Source of the DNA: Planctomycetaceae bacterium
GTDB lineage: Bacteria > Planctomycetota > Planctomycetia > Pirellulales > UBA1268
Assembly: GCA_018694455.1 (NCBI GenBank)
Contig: JABHNP010000264.1
Coordinates: 1-6,747 of the forward strand
Direction: 5' to 3'
DNA length: 6,747 nucleotides
Positions 5,159-6,747 of this stretch are shown in pieces. Below the pieces are notes generated by a model. The model was not told where the DNA came from, made no database searches, and saw only the letters and a program-made list of their open reading frames with translations. The position numbers and the translations under genes were made by a program. Numbering within the stretch: the first letter of the stretch is position 1; each line of letters begins with the position of its first letter.

Positions 5159-5425
5159 CTACTTTCCCTTGCCGCCATGACCTCGGAAGGTTCGGCTTGG
5201 TGAAAACTCACCCAACTTGTGTCCAACCATGTCCTCAGTCACAAACACTTTGAGGTGCTGCTTGCCATTATGGACCATGAACGTCAGCCCAATAAACTCG
5301 GGAACGATAGTACAGGCGCGTGCCCACGTCTTAATTGGATCACGATCACCGCCAGACAATTGCTTCTCGACTTTTCCATAAAGCCGAGGGTCAACATATG
5401 GCCCTTTTTTTGAACTGCGTCCCAT
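5159..5425 (-). CDS. rpsS: 30S ribosomal protein S19
   Basis: S19 sits in the 30S head, pairs with S13 and contacts the A-site region and the 50S central protuberance. The product is 88 residues, typical for the family. It begins MGRSSKKGPYVDP, the hallmark N-terminus, followed by TWARACTIVPEFIG at 33-46, FMVHNGKQHLKVFV at 49-62 and the conserved MVGHKLGEFSPSRTFRGH at 66-83. The ATG at 5425 has a GGAAGG ribosome-binding site at 5432-5437, six bases upstream. The gene follows rplB by 75 bases and precedes rplV by 13. The basic Gly/Lys-rich end (HGGKGK) is normal for S19. The call is secure. Confidence 0.97.
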   Translation of the reverse strand: MGRSSKKGPYVDPRLYGKVEKQLSGGDRDPIKTWARACTIVPEFIGLTFMVHNGKQHLKVFVTEDMVGHKLGEFSPSRTFRGHGGKGK

Positions 5426-5500
5426 GAACTACCTTCCAGTTACCTGATTCACCCGTAAGTGCTTCTACTGTTCCTACGTGTACCAAAATTTAGCTTAATT

Positions 5501-6358
5501 TCACTTCACCCGAATTTGACCATATCGCCTACTTTTCCGACGACGGATAATTGAAGCACCGGATGGCTTTCGAGGCTTTCTCGTTCCACCACCTTTGGCA
5601 CTTTTTCCTGTCGGGCTTACAGGATGACGACCACCCTTTGTTCTTCCTTCACCACCACCGTGAGGATGGTCAATTGGATTCATCGCAGTACCACGAACAT
5701 GCGGCCGCCTACCCAACCAACGACTTCTCCCAGCTTTGCCTAGCCGCACCTTCATGTGCTCTGAATTTCCAATTGCTCCAACAGTTGCACGACATGCAGC
5801 AGGAACACGGCGTATCTCGCCAGACGGCAATGAGATCTGCGCCCAACCGGCCTCGCGTGCCATTAATGTAGCTGATGTGCCTGCTGATCTGCAGAGACAC
5901 CCACCTCGGCCTGGCTGAAGTTCAATGTTATGAATGGAGGTACTCAAAGGAATCGCAGAGAGAGGTAACGAGTTGCCAACTTCTGGACTGGCTTCCGCAC
6001 CGCTCATGACCGTACCGCCGACCTCAAGGCCATCCGGAGATAAAATAAACCGCTTCTCACCATCGACATAGTGAATAAGGGCTATGCGGCATGTCCTATT
6101 CGGATCGTACTGAACAGAGTGGACCTTACCGGGAATACCATCTTTGTTTCGACGAAAGTCTATAAGTCTATAATGCTGCTTGTGCCCACCACCACGATGA
6201 CGAGCAGTAATCTTACCTTGATTGTTACGGCCGCCTGTCTTCTTCTTCCGTACACGAAGATTTTTCGGTACGTCAGCGCCCGGAGTCAATTCGACAAAGT
6301 CCGACACACTCGCCGTGCGGCGTCCGGCACTTGTCGGTTTGTAAATTCGAATTCCCAT
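5501..6358 (-). CDS. rplB: 50S ribosomal protein L2
   Basis: L2 is a primary 23S rRNA-binding protein needed for subunit association and close to the peptidyl-transferase centre. The product is 285 residues, near the family norm. Landmarks in order: MGIRIYKPTSAGRR at 1-14, KTGGRNNQGKITARHRGGGHK at about 40-60, YDPNRTCRIALIHYVDGEKR at 84-103, HNIELQPGRGG at 143-153, the LPSGEIRR strand at 178-184, and NPIDHPHGGGEGRTKGG at 227-243. His231 of DHPH matches E. coli His229. I chose the ATG at 6358, which gives the family-standard MGIR. A TTG two codons upstream is a less likely start. The ribosome-binding site is weak (GGAAAG about 9 bases away). The RRRKSRRYGQIRVK tail and the TKGGRHPVSPTGKS segment look planctomycete-like from memory. 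Cysteines at 154 and 156 (GGCLCRSAG) are unusual, since the first is normally Gln. Confidence 0.97.
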   Translation of the reverse strand: MGIRIYKPTSAGRRTASVSDFVELTPGADVPKNLRVRKKKTGGRNNQGKITARHRGGGHKQHYRLIDFRRNKDGIPGKVHSVQYDPNRTCRIALIHYVDGEKRFILSPDGLEVGGTVMSGAEASPEVGNSLPLSAIPLSTSIHNIELQPGRGGCLCRSAGTSATLMAREAGWAQISLPSGEIRRVPAACRATVGAIGNSEHMKVRLGKAGRSRWLGRRPHVRGTAMNPIDHPHGGGEGRTKGGRHPVSPTGKSAKGGGTRKPRKPSGASIIRRRKSRRYGQIRVK

Positions 6359-6419
6359 TATCAATACTTTCCGTCGCTATTTTTTTTATTCAGATCAATT
6401 AAATCGTGATACCAAAGGC

Positions 6420-6740
6420 CTAGAAGAGCGTAATCCTGTCCTCTGCATTAAGCGTCACAATGGCTTTTTTCCATGGCTTTGTGCTTCCGCGTCGCATTCG
6501 ACTGCGCCGCACTTTCCCAAGCCTGTTTTGCACGGCCACTTTACTGACTCGAACCTGAAACAGTTCTTCTATCGCATGACGAATATCTGCCTTACTCGAC
6601 GCTGTGGCAACTTGGAATGCATATGCATTATTGCGATTCGCACGATGCATTCCCTTTTCTGTCACCAATGGACGAATAATGACCTGATGAGGTGCGAGAT
6701 TAGGATTCAACTTTGGTGCCGGTGGGATAGGGGCTGCCAT
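6420..6740 (-). CDS. rplW: 50S ribosomal protein L23
   Basis: L23 binds 23S rRNA domain III at the mouth of the polypeptide exit tunnel, where trigger factor and the secretion machinery dock. The 106-residue product shows the family core: IIRPLVTEKG at 21-30, the NAYAFQV strand at 38-44, ADIRHAIEELFQVRV at 51-65, and the C-terminal KPWKKAIVTL at 88-97. Glu28 of VTEK aligns with the E. coli glutamate (E18) that contacts trigger factor. The first 19 residues form a Pro-rich extension (PIPPAPKLNPNLAP) before the usual start of the fold; I recall similar extensions in planctomycete L23. The start is the ATG at 6740. Its Shine-Dalgarno region would fall mostly outside the window. It ends with TAG, 61 bases before rplB, and heads the visible part of the operon. 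Confidence 0.96.
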   Translation of the reverse strand: MAAPIPPAPKLNPNLAPHQVIIRPLVTEKGMHRANRNNAYAFQVATASSKADIRHAIEELFQVRVSKVAVQNRLGKVRRSRMRRGSTKPWKKAIVTLNAEDRITLF

Positions 6741-6743
6741 GAG

Positions 6744-6747
6744 TTAC
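6744..6747 (-). other. possible stop codon of the upstream gene (rplD expected)
   Basis: Read on the minus strand, the last seven bases are GTAACTC just before the rplW ATG, and they contain a TAA. In S10-type operons the gene before rplW is normally rplD (L4), so this may be its stop codon, leaving a 3-base gap. Only a few bases are visible and the reading frame cannot be tested, so this is inference from gene order. Confidence 0.3.

Noticed and set aside
6380..6387. Run of eight T on the plus strand in the rplW-rplB spacer as a terminator
   Set aside because: On the transcribed strand it is an A-run with no preceding GC-rich stem, so it cannot be a rho-independent terminator for this operon. 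No plus-strand gene is present for it to serve.
1..6747. Search for mobile elements, CRISPR repeats, tRNA/rRNA genes, defence genes or an inserted novel gene
   Set aside because: The canonical ribosomal gene order is unbroken, the largest gap is 110 bases, and no repeated or RNA-gene-like sequence was seen.

Overview
The window is one uninterrupted stretch of a bacterial ribosomal-protein operon (S10-spc type), read entirely from the minus strand. It holds fourteen complete genes and one partial gene. In transcription order (right to left) these are rplW (L23), rplB (L2), rpsS (S19), rplV (L22), rpsC (S3), rplP (L16), rpmC (L29), rpsQ (S17), rplN (L14), rplX (L24), rplE (L5), rpsN (S14), rpsH (S8), rplF (L6) and the first 27 codons of rplR (L18). 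This is the canonical order, with no insertion, loss or rearrangement. I see no plus-strand gene, RNA gene, mobile element, CRISPR array or rho-independent terminator.

The protein sequences point to a planctomycete, possibly a relative of Rhodopirellula/Pirellula. This rests on family patterns I remember, not on a search. The signs are an S3 tail ending KKPKRSYKR, an S17 with a 'VDLAALR' segment and a long C-terminal extension, an L14 starting MIQMQ, an L16 starting MPLMPKRVK, and an L2 ending RRYGQIRVK. The S14 is the short zinc-binding type. Base composition looks roughly balanced and codon choice looks unselective for ribosomal genes, which would fit a slow grower.

Layout: 6359-6747 holds rplW and a 61-base spacer. 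5146-6358 holds rplB and rpsS. 3658-5145 holds rplV, rpsC and rplP, with rpsC and rplP overlapping by 62 bases. 2141-3592 holds rpmC, then the tightly coupled rpsQ-rplN-rplX block, whose genes overlap by 4 and 1 bases. 132-2030 holds rplE, rpsN, rpsH and rplF. 1-83 is the start of rplR. Spacers range from 12 to 110 bases and none exceeds 300. Most genes have a recognisable Shine-Dalgarno sequence, and these decided several starts.

The products assemble into both ribosomal subunits: the polypeptide exit tunnel (L22, L23, L24, L29), the peptidyl-transferase surroundings and central protuberance (L2, L16, L5, L18), the factor-binding side (L6, L14), and the 30S head and body (S3, S14, S19, S8, S17). 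I found no undescribed biological system here. The points worth a second look are modest: the long rpsC/rplP overlap, tail extensions on S17, L29, L5 and L23, and a few candidate RNA hairpins.
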